DNA of 64,000 bases, from contig NZ_JACIDK010000002.1 in the NCBI RefSeq assembly GCF_014196295.1, positions 434,001-498,000 on the forward strand, given 5' to 3'. The position numbers and the translations under genes are program-made. How positions within the stretch are numbered: the stretch's first letter is position 1; every line of letters starts with the position of its first letter. This DNA comes from Phenylobacterium haematophilum (GTDB lineage: Bacteria; Pseudomonadota; Alphaproteobacteria; Caulobacterales; Caulobacteraceae). The notes under the pieces were generated by a model that was not told the DNA's origin, searched no databases, and saw only the letters and a list, made by a program, of their open reading frames with translations. Shown one piece after another: positions 24,700-33,336 of this stretch.

Positions 24700-24873
24700 G
24701 TGACGGATCTTCCGTTCGCCTACTCCCTGGCCCACGCCGAATGCGGCTGGGCCTGGCGGATCTTCGACGAGGACGGCGAAACCGTCGCCCAGGGCCTCGA
24801 CTTGTCGCAGTCTGACGCCCAGGCGTCGGTCGAGAGCGCTATCCGCACGGCGGCGTCCGAGGCCCGCGCCTAA
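24700..24873 (+). CDS. Small hypothetical protein
   Basis: 57 residues from the GTG at 24700, which has GGAGG with 5-base spacing; ATGs at 24664 and 24679 in frame have no such site. The peptide (FAYSLAHAECGWAWRIFDED, then a Ser/Ala-rich helix) has a Trp-rich strand followed by a helix, like the small DUF2188-type proteins, but I do not recognise a family. It lies between gabD (divergent) and the M2 peptidase (same strand, 90 bp). Codon use is like its neighbours. Confidence 0.5.
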   Translation: MTDLPFAYSLAHAECGWAWRIFDEDGETVAQGLDLSQSDAQASVESAIRTAASEARA

Positions 24874-24918
24874 GCGCCGCTTGACGGCGTCCTTCCCAGA
24901 CGTTCCTTTCCGTTCAGC

Positions 24919-24935
24919 GCGGCCTTCAAGGCCGC
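24919..24935 (+). terminator. Possible weak terminator hairpin
   Basis: GCGGCC - TTCAA - GGCCGC followed by ATTTG, between the small gene and the M2 peptidase. The stem is short and the T run poor, so this may not stop transcription. Confidence 0.35.
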
Positions 24936-24963
24936 ATTTGCCGCGTTAGGGACGTCTCGCCGC

Positions 24964-26772
24964 ATGAAATCTCAGTTGCTGGCCGCCACGGCGGTTGCTT
25001 TGTTCGCCTTCGCACCGGCTTCGGCCCAGGCCCCCAAGCCCGCCGAGCCGACCCCTGCCGAGGCCAAGGCCTTCGTCGACAAGGCCGAGGCCGAGCTCGC
25101 CGCCTTCAACCAGTACGTGGCCAAGTCGGCCTGGGTGCGGGCGACCTACATCACCGAGGACACCCAGTGGCTGGAGGCCAAGGCCACGGCCGAGCAGAAC
25201 GAGCTGACCGCCCGCTACGCCCGTGAAGCGGCCAAGTACGACGGGGTCGCCGTGGATCCGGTCACCGCCCGCAAGCTCAAGCTGCTCAAGCTGTTCCTGG
25301 TCTCGCCGGCTCCCAACCGTCCCGGCGCCGCCGGCGAGCTGGCGACCATCGCCACCCGGCTGGACTCGACCTTTTCGGCGGGCAAGTTCCAGTACGACGG
25401 CAAGACCCTGAACCTCAACGAAGCCGAGGAGATCCTGGCCAAAAGCCGTGATCCGGCGCAGCTGAAGGCGGTCTGGGAGGGCTGGCACTCGGTCGCCCCG
25501 CAGATGCGCGGCGACTACGCCAAGCTGGCGCAGCTTTCCAACGAGGGGGCCCGAGACCTGGGCTTCAAGGACACCGGCGCCCTCTGGCGTTCGAACTACG
25601 ACATGGATCCGGACAAGTTCGCGGCCGAGACCGACCGCCTGTGGAGCCAGGTCGAGCCGTTCTACCGCAACCTTCACTGCTATGTGCGGGGCCAGCTGAA
25701 CGACAAGTACGGCGACGCCGTGCAGCCGCGCACCGGTCCGATCCGCGCCGATCTGCTCGGCAATATGTGGGCCCAGCAGTGGGGCAACATCTACGACGTC
25801 GTCCAGCCGAAGACCGCTTCGTCGAGCTACAGCCTCGACAAGCTGTTGGTTTCAAAGGGCTATGACCCGGTGAAGATGGTCAAGACCGGCGAGAGCTTCT
25901 ACACCTCGGTCGGCATCTCGCCGCTGCCGGAGACCTTCTGGCAGCGCTCGATGATCACCCGTCCGAAGGACCGCGAAGTGGTCTGCCACGCCTCGGCCTG
26001 GGACCTCGACGACCGCGACGACGTGCGTATCAAGATGTGCACCAAGGTCGACGCCGACGACTTTTACACCGTTCACCACGAGCTCGGGCACAACGTTTAC
26101 CAACGCGCCTACAAGGACCAGCCGTTCCTGTTCAAGAATGGCGCGAACGATGGTTTCCACGAAGCGATCGGCGACTTCGTCGGCCTCTCGGCCCTGACCC
26201 CGACCTACCTCCAGCAGATCGGTCTGCTCGACAAGGCGCCGGGCGCGGACGAGGACATCCCGTTCCTGCTGAAGATGGCGCTCGACAAGATCGCCTTCTT
26301 GCCCTTCGGCCTGATGGTCGATCGCTGGCGCTGGGAGGTGTTCTCGGGCGAGGCGACGCCCGACCGCTATAACGACGAATGGTGGAAGCTGCGCCTCAAG
26401 TACCAGGGCCTGACGCCGCCCGGCCCGCGCCCGGCCGACGCCTTCGACCCGGCGGCCAAGTACCACGTGCCGGCCAACGTGCCCTACACCCGCTACTTCC
26501 TGGCCCACATCTATCAGTTCCAGTTCCACCGCGCGGCCTGCAACCAGATCGGTTGGAAGGGTCCGCTGCATCGCTGCTCGGTCTACGGCGAGAAGGAAAT
26601 GGGCCAGAAATTCAACGCCATGCTGGAGATGGGCGCCTCCAAGCCGTGGCCGGAAGCCATGGCCGCCTTCACCGGCGAGAAGACCGCCGACGCCAGCGCG
26701 GTGACGGCCTACTTCAAGCCGCTGAACGATTGGCTGACCGTCCAGAACAAGGGCGAGGCCTGCGGCTGGTAA
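24964..26772 (+). CDS. M2 family peptidyl-dipeptidase (ACE-like), exported
   Basis: 602 residues, the size of bacterial single-domain angiotensin-converting-enzyme homologues, which remove C-terminal dipeptides using zinc. A signal peptide (residues 1-20, cleavage near ASAQA) directs it to the periplasm. The zinc motif is HELGH (His372, Glu373, His376) in VHHELGHNVYQRAY, and the third ligand Glu follows in ANDGFHEAIGD; GLMVDRWRWEVFSGE and RYFLAHIYQFQFHRAAC are the conserved substrate-pocket blocks of M2. It is a stand-alone gene ending in a long hairpin. Its natural substrate in bacteria is unknown; scavenging of peptides is a reasonable guess. Confidence 0.92.
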   Translation: MKSQLLAATAVALFAFAPASAQAPKPAEPTPAEAKAFVDKAEAELAAFNQYVAKSAWVRATYITEDTQWLEAKATAEQNELTARYAREAAKYDGVAVDPVTARKLKLLKLFLVSPAPNRPGAAGELATIATRLDSTFSAGKFQYDGKTLNLNEAEEILAKSRDPAQLKAVWEGWHSVAPQMRGDYAKLAQLSNEGARDLGFKDTGALWRSNYDMDPDKFAAETDRLWSQVEPFYRNLHCYVRGQLNDKYGDAVQPRTGPIRADLLGNMWAQQWGNIYDVVQPKTASSSYSLDKLLVSKGYDPVKMVKTGESFYTSVGISPLPETFWQRSMITRPKDREVVCHASAWDLDDRDDVRIKMCTKVDADDFYTVHHELGHNVYQRAYKDQPFLFKNGANDGFHEAIGDFVGLSALTPTYLQQIGLLDKAPGADEDIPFLLKMALDKIAFLPFGLMVDRWRWEVFSGEATPDRYNDEWWKLRLKYQGLTPPGPRPADAFDPAAKYHVPANVPYTRYFLAHIYQFQFHRAACNQIGWKGPLHRCSVYGEKEMGQKFNAMLEMGASKPWPEAMAAFTGEKTADASAVTAYFKPLNDWLTVQNKGEACGW

Positions 26773-26779
26773 GTCGGTT

Positions 26780-26826
26780 AACGGGCGCCGAATTAAGCTT
26801 TGCCTTAACCGTCTTCGGCGCCCGTT
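26780..26826 (+). terminator. Long-stem hairpin behind the M2 peptidase, with TTAA boxes in the loop
   Basis: A perfect 13-bp stem (26780-26792 with 26814-26826) encloses a 21-base loop and is followed by CGTTT. It can end the peptidase message. The loop contains TTAA - 8 bases - TTAA and TTAACC, near the CtrA consensus TTAA-N7-TTAA, and lies about 60-95 bp upstream of the TadG-like gene. Confidence 0.6.
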
Positions 26827-26886
26827 CGTTTACGCTGCTCTGGCAAGCTCCGGCGGATTCAACTCTGAACTGCTGGGACTCCAGGC

Positions 26887-28521
26887 GTGGAAAAGATCAC
26901 CAAGCAAGTCGCCAGGCGTATTCATGGCATGACCGGGCGCTTGAAAGCCCGGTGCGTCGCGGGCGTCCGCGACGAGCGCGGCGCGACCGCCGTCTTCTTC
27001 GCTGTGGGCCTGCTGCTGCTGGCGCCCGCCACCATGGGTCTGATCGACCTCTACATGATCACGACCCAGCGCGGCCAACTGCAGGACGCCCTCGACACCG
27101 CCACGCTCTACGTGGCCAGATCGACCGCGACGTCCGCGACGGACATTCAGAATTCCGGCGACGCGGCCCTGCGCGCCAACCTCAAGCTGCCGACAGGCCA
27201 GACGATCACCTCCAGCTCGTTCCAGCTGGCGGCGGACAAGATCACCATCAAGGGTCGCGCGACCATCACCCCGCCGACGGTGGGGCCGCGGCTGTGGGTG
27301 CAGGCCGACATCGCCGCCAGCTCCGAGGTGCTGCGCAATTCCAACAATGTCGAAGTCGCCCTGGTGCTCGACACCACCGGCTCGATGAGCGCGGACATGG
27401 CCAACCTGAAGACCGCCGCAAAGGATCTGGTCGACTTGGTCGTCAAGGATGTGCAGGCCCCCTACTATACCAAGGTCGCCATCGTGCCCTACTCGGTGGG
27501 CGTGAACATGAGCTCGACGTACGCCAATACGGCGCGTGGGGGGACAAAAGGCGCCACGAACATTACCGGTGCGACCAAGACCAACCCGGTCGTCGTCACC
27601 TCGCCGAACCACGGGCTCTATGAGGGCGAGCGCGTGACGATCTCGGGCGTCAAGGGCATGACCCAGCTGAACGGCGTCACCTATGTCGCGACCGGCGTCA
27701 CGCAGAACACCTTCCAGCTGAAGACCAACGCCGTGTATCCGAGCAACGTCAACGGCACTAGCTACGGCGCCTACACGTCGGGTGGCACGGCTCAATGCAA
27801 GGGCGAAGGCTGCGCTCAGCACATATTCGTCAATGCGAACAACAGCCTCATCTCCAATCCTAGCTATTGGCAGGCTTCCACCTGCGCGACGGAACGTCTG
27901 GGAGCTGAAGCCTACACCGACGCCGGGCCCACGGCGCCGGTCGGCTGGCACTACTCTTCCGACGGCTCGTGCCCGTCGGCCGCGATCATGCCGCTGTCCA
28001 CCAACAAGACCGCGCTCAAGTCCCGAATCGACTCGCTCAGCGCTAGCGGTTCCACGGCAGGTCAGATTGGCCTGGCCTGGGGTTGGTACATGATCTCCCC
28101 GGAGTGGAGCACGGTCTGGACGGGAAGCAGCGCGCCGGCCGAGTACGGCAAGCCGCAGCTCCTTAAGGTCGTGATCCTGATGACCGACGGCATTTTCAAT
28201 ACGCCCTATTGCCGCGGCGTCGCCGCGAAGGACGCGGACTCCAGCTCCGGCGCAGCGAGCGCCAGTAACCGCATCAACTGCAACTCCATCAATGGCGATC
28301 CGCTCGTCCAAGCCGCCAAGCTCTGCGACAACATGAAGAAGAAGGGCGTGATCATCTACACGGTCGGCTTCAACGTCAGCAGTGACCGCGACATCACCGC
28401 GATGATGAACAACTGCGCCACGTCGCCCGAGTACGCTTACACGCCCAGCGGCGGGACCGAGCTGAAGGTGGCGTTCCGGGCGATCGCCCAGGACATCAAC
28501 TCGCTGCGGATCTCCAAGTAG
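26887..28521 (+). CDS. TadG-like pilus-associated protein with vWA domain and inserted FCCH-type domain
   Basis: 544 residues from GTG at 26887. The N-terminus is TadE/TadG-like: basic segment, DERGATAVFF and a membrane helix (about 33-55), then QRGQLQDALDTATLYVAR, as in proteins of the Tad (Flp) pilus and tight-adherence system. A vWA domain starts at VALVLDTTGSMS (MIDAS Asp162). At residues about 222-300 the vWA is interrupted by a domain of the FCCH/phage-tail type: NITGATKTNPVVVTSPNHG, RVTISGVKGMTQLNGVTYVA, NTFQLK and GTSYGAYTSGG. The vWA resumes afterwards (GQIGLAWGWYMISP, VVILMTDGIFNTPY). No other tad gene is in the window, so it may be an orphan surface protein. Several Cys pairs in the second half suggest an extracytoplasmic location. 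Confidence 0.85.
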   Translation: MEKITKQVARRIHGMTGRLKARCVAGVRDERGATAVFFAVGLLLLAPATMGLIDLYMITTQRGQLQDALDTATLYVARSTATSATDIQNSGDAALRANLKLPTGQTITSSSFQLAADKITIKGRATITPPTVGPRLWVQADIAASSEVLRNSNNVEVALVLDTTGSMSADMANLKTAAKDLVDLVVKDVQAPYYTKVAIVPYSVGVNMSSTYANTARGGTKGATNITGATKTNPVVVTSPNHGLYEGERVTISGVKGMTQLNGVTYVATGVTQNTFQLKTNAVYPSNVNGTSYGAYTSGGTAQCKGEGCAQHIFVNANNSLISNPSYWQASTCATERLGAEAYTDAGPTAPVGWHYSSDGSCPSAAIMPLSTNKTALKSRIDSLSASGSTAGQIGLAWGWYMISPEWSTVWTGSSAPAEYGKPQLLKVVILMTDGIFNTPYCRGVAAKDADSSSGAASASNRINCNSINGDPLVQAAKLCDNMKKKGVIIYTVGFNVSSDRDITAMMNNCATSPEYAYTPSGGTELKVAFRAIAQDINSLRISK

Positions 28522-28544
28522 CTTCCGCCGCGAGGACGAAGACG

Positions 28545-28579
28545 AACGCGCCGGGTCACGCACCCGGCGCGTTTTTCTT
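28545..28579 (+). terminator. Rho-independent terminator of the TadG-like gene
   Basis: A perfect 12-bp stem (28545-28556 with 28562-28573), 5-base loop, followed by TTTCTTT. It lies 24 bp behind the stop of the TadG-like gene and 7 bp before the end of the convergent transporter gene. Confidence 0.9.
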
Positions 28580-28585
28580 TGGGCG

Positions 28586-30064
28586 TCAGCCGACCCGCTC
28601 GGGGCCTTCGCCGCCCTCCACCTGCTCGGCCTGGGCCGCCAGCTTGGCGAGGCTGGCCGCGTGGCTGTCTCGGGTGATGCGGTAGAGCGAGACGCAGAGG
28701 ATCGCCGCGCCATAGAGGCCGCCGAGCACGAACAGGTAGGTCAGGCCGAGGTTCGAAACCACGCCCTCGCTGACCTCGCCCGGCTTGGCGTTCTGCGGGA
28801 AGCCGATGGCCAGCAGGATCATGCTCGAGGCGAAGATGCCGACGCCGGAGACCGCCTTCTGCACGAAGGCGGCGGCGGCGAAGAACAGGCCTTCGGAACG
28901 GCGGCCGGTGCGCAGCTCGGAGTCTTCCACCACGTCGGCGATCATCGACGAGATCAGGATCGCCGAGATGATCGAGAAGCCGGTCGAGAACACCGCCTGC
29001 ACGAACAGGATCGGCAGCAGGGCGGGCGAGCTGTTGTCGGGGAACACGCCGGTGAGCCGCAGGGTGATCGGCGCGACCGCGATCGCGAACGACAGCACCT
29101 TGGTGATCTGCGCGGTCTGCTTCTTGCCCAGGCGCTTGGAGAGCGGCGCGGCGAAGCCGAAGGCCAGGGCCGCGGAGATGAAGTTGGCCATCGCCAGGAT
29201 GGCGATCTGCGCCGAAGGCAGCTGCCAGAAGTAGGTGTTGAAGTAGAGGTTCAGCGACAGCACCAGGCCGCCGGCCATGGCGTTGAACAGGCCCGCGCCC
29301 ATCAGCACCAGGAACGACTTGTGGCTGAGCGTGCCAACCATCTCCTTGGCCAGCTGGCCCAGGCTGAGCTTGCGGGCCGGCGGGATGCGCAGCCGCGGAA
29401 TCTGGTTGTGGGTGCCCATCGCCGAGACGATGATCGCAAAGAAGATCACCGCGGCTGCGACATAGCCGTAGGTGACGTAGCCGGCCGGGTTCAGCTGGCC
29501 GACCGGGTGCTCGGCGTCCGGGGTCAGGAACACCTTCAGCGCCAGCAGGGTCATGGTCAGGCCGCCCCACCAGGCGAAGAAGTAGCGGTAGGACATCACC
29601 TTGGTGCGCTCGTCGTAGTCGGTGGTCAACTCCGCCGCCAGCGCCGAGGAGGGGATCTCGTACATGGTGATGAAGCTGCGGATGATCACCGCGACGACGA
29701 TCAGGTAGACGAACAGCGCGTCATGCGACCAGCCCTGCGGCGGATTCCAAAGGAGCAGGTAAGACAGCGCCACCGGCAGGGCGGCGGCGTACATGAACGG
29801 GTGGCGGCGACCCCAGCGCGAGCGCCAGTTGTCGGACACCTGGCCCATGATCGGGTCGAGGAAGCTGTCGATGATCAGCGCGATCATGATCGCCAGGCCG
29901 ACGGTCGCCGAGGGCAGGCCGACCACCTGGTTGTAAAAGATCAGGAGGAGATAGGAGAAGCCTTGGTCCTTCACCCCGAAGGCGACCGAGCCGAAGCCGT
30001 AGAAAAACTTGGTCGGGACGCTCAAGCGTCCCTGCTTTTGAGCATCTGGTACGGCTTCCGCCAC
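28586..30064 (-). CDS. GPH-type MFS transporter 1 of 4
   Basis: 492 residues with about 12 membrane helices. The glycoside-pentoside-hexuronide:cation symporter signature is clear between helices 2 and 3: DPIMGQVSDNWRSRWGRRHP. N-terminal FYGFGSVAFGVK and FYNQVVGLPSATVG are shared with the three genes upstream. Such carriers take up sugars or glycosides with H+ or Na+. It is last of four tandem paralogues, 65 bp behind copy 2. The C-terminal helix pair FVQKAVSGVGIFASSMI and GFPQNAKPGEVSEGVV is also shared. Substrate unknown; no glycosidase or sugar kinase is nearby. Confidence 0.88.
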   Translation of the reverse strand: MAEAVPDAQKQGRLSVPTKFFYGFGSVAFGVKDQGFSYLLLIFYNQVVGLPSATVGLAIMIALIIDSFLDPIMGQVSDNWRSRWGRRHPFMYAAALPVALSYLLLWNPPQGWSHDALFVYLIVVAVIIRSFITMYEIPSSALAAELTTDYDERTKVMSYRYFFAWWGGLTMTLLALKVFLTPDAEHPVGQLNPAGYVTYGYVAAAVIFFAIIVSAMGTHNQIPRLRIPPARKLSLGQLAKEMVGTLSHKSFLVLMGAGLFNAMAGGLVLSLNLYFNTYFWQLPSAQIAILAMANFISAALAFGFAAPLSKRLGKKQTAQITKVLSFAIAVAPITLRLTGVFPDNSSPALLPILFVQAVFSTGFSIISAILISSMIADVVEDSELRTGRRSEGLFFAAAAFVQKAVSGVGIFASSMILLAIGFPQNAKPGEVSEGVVSNLGLTYLFVLGGLYGAAILCVSLYRITRDSHAASLAKLAAQAEQVEGGEGPERVG

Positions 30065-30129
30065 GGCGTTTCCCCTGTTCTATGTCCGCTTTTGTAAACG
30101 CGACCAGGAGGGCGAGGGAAGGGGCCGCA

Positions 30130-31611
30130 TCAACCTGCGCTGGCGATCACCGGCTCGGCCTGCGGCGGCTGGGCCTCGTCGCCGACGGTTTGCTCGCCGG
30201 CCAGGGCCGCGACGTTACGCTCGTGGGTCTCACGGTCGATGCGGTAGAAGACCAGCACCAGGATCGAGAGCATGTTCATTCCGAAGGTGATCGGCAGATA
30301 GATCAGGGCCAGCTGGCGCATGATGTCCGGGCCGACCGATCCGGCCGGCGCATGGGTCGGAAAGGCCACGAAGGTCAGCAGCAGGCCGCTGAGAAACACG
30401 CCGATGCCGGCGGTGAACTTGGGCAGCAGGCCGTTGGCCGCAAAGAGCAGTCCCTCGGAGCGCACCCGGGTGCGGACCGCGGCGTCCTCGACGATGTCGG
30501 CGATCATCGAGGAGATGATGATATAGCCGGCGATGGCCAGGGTCGTGGCCACGAACGCGTCGACCCAGAGGATGGCGAACACCCATGGCGAATGGTTGGG
30601 CGGCATCAGGTGCAGCAGCCGCAGCAGGATCGGGGCCGAGGCGGTCACCGTGGCGACGCTGAACAGACCGAGCATCGCGGCCTTCTTGCCGAACGCCTTC
30701 GAGGTCGGGGCGGCGACCGCCACGCCCGACACCGAGGCGAGCACAGAGGCCAGGGCCAGCATCGAGATGTTGGCGGCGGTGAGCCCCCAGAACTCCAGAT
30801 AGAAGTACTGGCTGAGCGCGTTGGTCATGCCCGCCGCCACGCCCGAGCACAGGCCCGAGGTCATCACCACCACCAGCGAGCGATTGGACAGCGTGCCGAC
30901 GATCTCGCGCAGCAGTTGGCCCAGGCTGGCTTGGCGTTCGGGCGGCGCGGCCAGACGCGGGATATGCCGGTGCGTGCCGAGCGAGGAGACCAGAATCGAG
31001 GCGGCCATCACCAGCCCGGCCAGGATCCCGTACTGGGCATAGCCGTCCCGATTGAGGATCCCGCCGTTCTCTGGGCTCAGGAAGACCTGGTAGAGCACCA
31101 CGTTCATCCCGAAACCGCCGATCACCCCGAAGAAGAACCGGTAGCTGAACAGGCTGGTGCGCTGGTGGTAGTCGGAGGTCAGCTCCGGGGCCAGCGCCTG
31201 ACTCGGCACCTCGTAGAGGCTGACGCAGATCCGTAGCACCACCAGCATGCCGATCAGGTAGAGGCCGATGCTCTGCGGCGGCCAGTCGGCCGGCGAGTTC
31301 CAGAAACCGATGCAGGCCAGCGCCACCAGCGGGGCGGCGGCGTACATCAGCGGGTGGCGGCGACCCCAACGGGTGCGCAGCTTGTCCGACCACTGGCCGA
31401 TCGCCGGGTCGATGAAGGCGTCGAGGATCAGGGTGGCCATGATCGCGGCGCCGACCCACAGCGCAGGCAGTCCGATCACCCGGTTCAGATAGGGCTGCAA
31501 AACCGCCGAGGAGAGGCCGAGCGTGGCGACCCCGAAGGCGACGGAGCCGAACCCGTAGAACATCTTGGACCCGACGCTCAGGCGTCCGTCCGCCGCTTGG
31601 GCCTGGCCCAT
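30130..31611 (-). CDS. GPH-type MFS transporter 2 of 4
   Basis: 493 residues, 12 predicted helices, same family as its three neighbours: MFYGFGSVAFGVATLG, DPAIGQWSDKLRTRWGRRHP, then ALAPELTSDYHQRTSLFSYR in the central loop. It differs most from the others (YLNRVIGLPALWVG in place of YNQVVGLP), so it may carry another sugar. Its promoter must lie in 31612-31716, where a 10-bp palindrome CGAATATTCG (31664-31673) is the only operator-like sequence. It is separated from copies 3 and 4 by a terminator and probably forms a unit with copy 1. Confidence 0.88.
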   Translation of the reverse strand: MGQAQAADGRLSVGSKMFYGFGSVAFGVATLGLSSAVLQPYLNRVIGLPALWVGAAIMATLILDAFIDPAIGQWSDKLRTRWGRRHPLMYAAAPLVALACIGFWNSPADWPPQSIGLYLIGMLVVLRICVSLYEVPSQALAPELTSDYHQRTSLFSYRFFFGVIGGFGMNVVLYQVFLSPENGGILNRDGYAQYGILAGLVMAASILVSSLGTHRHIPRLAAPPERQASLGQLLREIVGTLSNRSLVVVMTSGLCSGVAAGMTNALSQYFYLEFWGLTAANISMLALASVLASVSGVAVAAPTSKAFGKKAAMLGLFSVATVTASAPILLRLLHLMPPNHSPWVFAILWVDAFVATTLAIAGYIIISSMIADIVEDAAVRTRVRSEGLLFAANGLLPKFTAGIGVFLSGLLLTFVAFPTHAPAGSVGPDIMRQLALIYLPITFGMNMLSILVLVFYRIDRETHERNVAALAGEQTVGDEAQPPQAEPVIASAG

Positions 31612-31713
31612 GCGCTCCTCCCTGGCCGGTGCGCCGCGATCTTCGCCGCGGACGTCACGGCTTCGAATATTCGGTATGACCGGGGCGCTGGCAAGCGACT
31701 ATTCGCGCAAACG

Positions 31714-31745
31714 AAAATCCCCTCGCGGCAGGGCCGCGAGGGGAT
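31714..31745 (-). terminator. Rho-independent terminator between transporter units
   Basis: A perfect 13-bp stem (31717-31729 with 31733-31745) with a 3-base loop; read on the minus strand it is followed by TTTTCGTTT. It lies 37 bp behind the stop of transporter 3 and divides the four-gene array into two units. Confidence 0.9.
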
Positions 31746-31781
31746 CTGGTCAGTAAGCGGCGCCGGCCGGCGCCGCCCCCG

Positions 31782-33314
31782 TCAAGCCTTGGGCGCGACC
31801 GGGCTGAGGTCGCCGGCCGGGCCGGTGGCGGCGGGGCTGGCGCCTTCGATCTGGGCGTCGGTGGTGCGAGCCTCCATCGCCCCCTCCTGCAGCTTGCGCA
31901 GGTTCTCCTCGTGGGTGGTCTTGTCGATCCGGTAGAGGAACAGGCAGGTGATGGCTACGGCGTAGAAGCCGCCGATCGTCGGCAGGTAGATGAGCGCCAG
32001 GTTGCGCAGCAGATCGGGGTCCACCTCGCCCGGCTTGGCGCCCTGCGGGAAGGCGACATAGGCCAGCAGCACGCCGGAGGTGAAGACGCCGACCCCGGAG
32101 ACGATCTTCTTGAACAGGTTGTCCGCCGAGAACAGCAGGCCTTCGGAGCGGCGCCCGGTCTTGACCTCGCTGTCCTCGACGACGTCGGCGATCATCGACT
32201 GCAGCATGACCCCGGTCATGATCGCCATGGCGCCGTTGGCCATGAAGTCGATGATCAGGATGCCGAACAGCAGATTGGTGCCGTTCTCGGGCATAAGGCC
32301 CAGGATTCGCAGGCCGATCGGCAGCAGCAGGGCGATCACCGCGCCGAAGAACATGGTGATGGCGGCCAGCTTCTTGCCGAGCTTGGCGGCGACCTTCGGA
32401 GCGGCGACGACGCCGACCACGCTGGCGACCACGCCAGTGACGGTCAGCACCGCCAGCTGTCCCTGGGTCAGGCCCCAGAAGTAGAGGTTGAAGTAGAGCT
32501 CCAGCGCGGTCTTCAGGCCGAGCGAGACGTTCATGAACATGCCCGAGATCGTCAGGGCGACGAACGAGCGGTTGTTCAGGGTGGCGGCGACCTCGCGGAC
32601 CATCGCGCCGACGGTGATCTTCCGCTTCGGCGGCTGGCGCAGATAGGGGATCTGGTGGTGGGTCGCCCGCGACGAGATCAGGATGATCGTGAAGATCGTG
32701 ATCGCCGCGACGATCGAATAGGTCTGCCAGCCGTCGCGCGACAGCAGGCCGCCGGTGCCGTCGGCGTTCTTCTTGAGGAACACCTGGTAGACCAGCAGCT
32801 GCATGATCAGGCCGCCGGCCACGCCGCAGAACGAGCGGATGGCGATCATGCTGGTGCGCTGGTCGTAGTCGCTGGTCAGCTCGGCGAGCAGCGCCGACGA
32901 GGGCAGTTCGAAGAAGGTGTCGAACAGCCGGATGGTCAGCAGGCAGACCAGCATGTAGCCGAACAGCGCCTCGTTCTCCCAGCCGATCGGCGGGTTCCAG
33001 ATCATATAGAAGGCGATCGCGACCGGCAGGGCCGCGGCGTACATGAACGGATGGCGCCGCCCCCACTTGCTGCGGGTGTTGTCCGAGATCTGCCCGACCA
33101 TCGGGTCGATGAAGGCGTCGAAGATCAGCGCGATCATGATCGCCGTCGACACCATGGCCGGCGGCAGGCCGACGACCTGGTTGTAGAACAGCAGCAGGAA
33201 GGTCGTGATACCGCGCTGCTTGATGATGTTGGCGGCCGCGCCAAGGCCATAGAGCGCCTTGGTCGTGAACGTGATGGGCGGGCGTGGCGGCAGGCCGGCG
33301 ACGGCGTCGGTCAT
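31782..33314 (-). CDS. GPH-type MFS transporter 3 of 4
   Basis: 510 residues, 12 helices. Signature DPMVGQISDNTRSKWGRRHP between helices 2 and 3, LLFYNQVVGLPPAMVS in helix 1-2, ALLAELTSDYDQRTSMIAIR in the central part, and LLFSADNLFKKIVSGVGVF in the second half. This last block is nearly the same in transporter 4 (LLMSADNLFKKLVSGVGVF), so these two are the closest pair in the array. The gene starts 22 bp behind transporter 4 and ends before a strong terminator, so 4-3 form one operon. It has a polar C-terminal tail of about 50 residues. Substrate unknown. Confidence 0.88.
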   Translation of the reverse strand: MTDAVAGLPPRPPITFTTKALYGLGAAANIIKQRGITTFLLLFYNQVVGLPPAMVSTAIMIALIFDAFIDPMVGQISDNTRSKWGRRHPFMYAAALPVAIAFYMIWNPPIGWENEALFGYMLVCLLTIRLFDTFFELPSSALLAELTSDYDQRTSMIAIRSFCGVAGGLIMQLLVYQVFLKKNADGTGGLLSRDGWQTYSIVAAITIFTIILISSRATHHQIPYLRQPPKRKITVGAMVREVAATLNNRSFVALTISGMFMNVSLGLKTALELYFNLYFWGLTQGQLAVLTVTGVVASVVGVVAAPKVAAKLGKKLAAITMFFGAVIALLLPIGLRILGLMPENGTNLLFGILIIDFMANGAMAIMTGVMLQSMIADVVEDSEVKTGRRSEGLLFSADNLFKKIVSGVGVFTSGVLLAYVAFPQGAKPGEVDPDLLRNLALIYLPTIGGFYAVAITCLFLYRIDKTTHEENLRKLQEGAMEARTTDAQIEGASPAATGPAGDLSPVAPKA

Positions 33315-33336
33315 GTCGTGAATCCTGGACTTAGGG

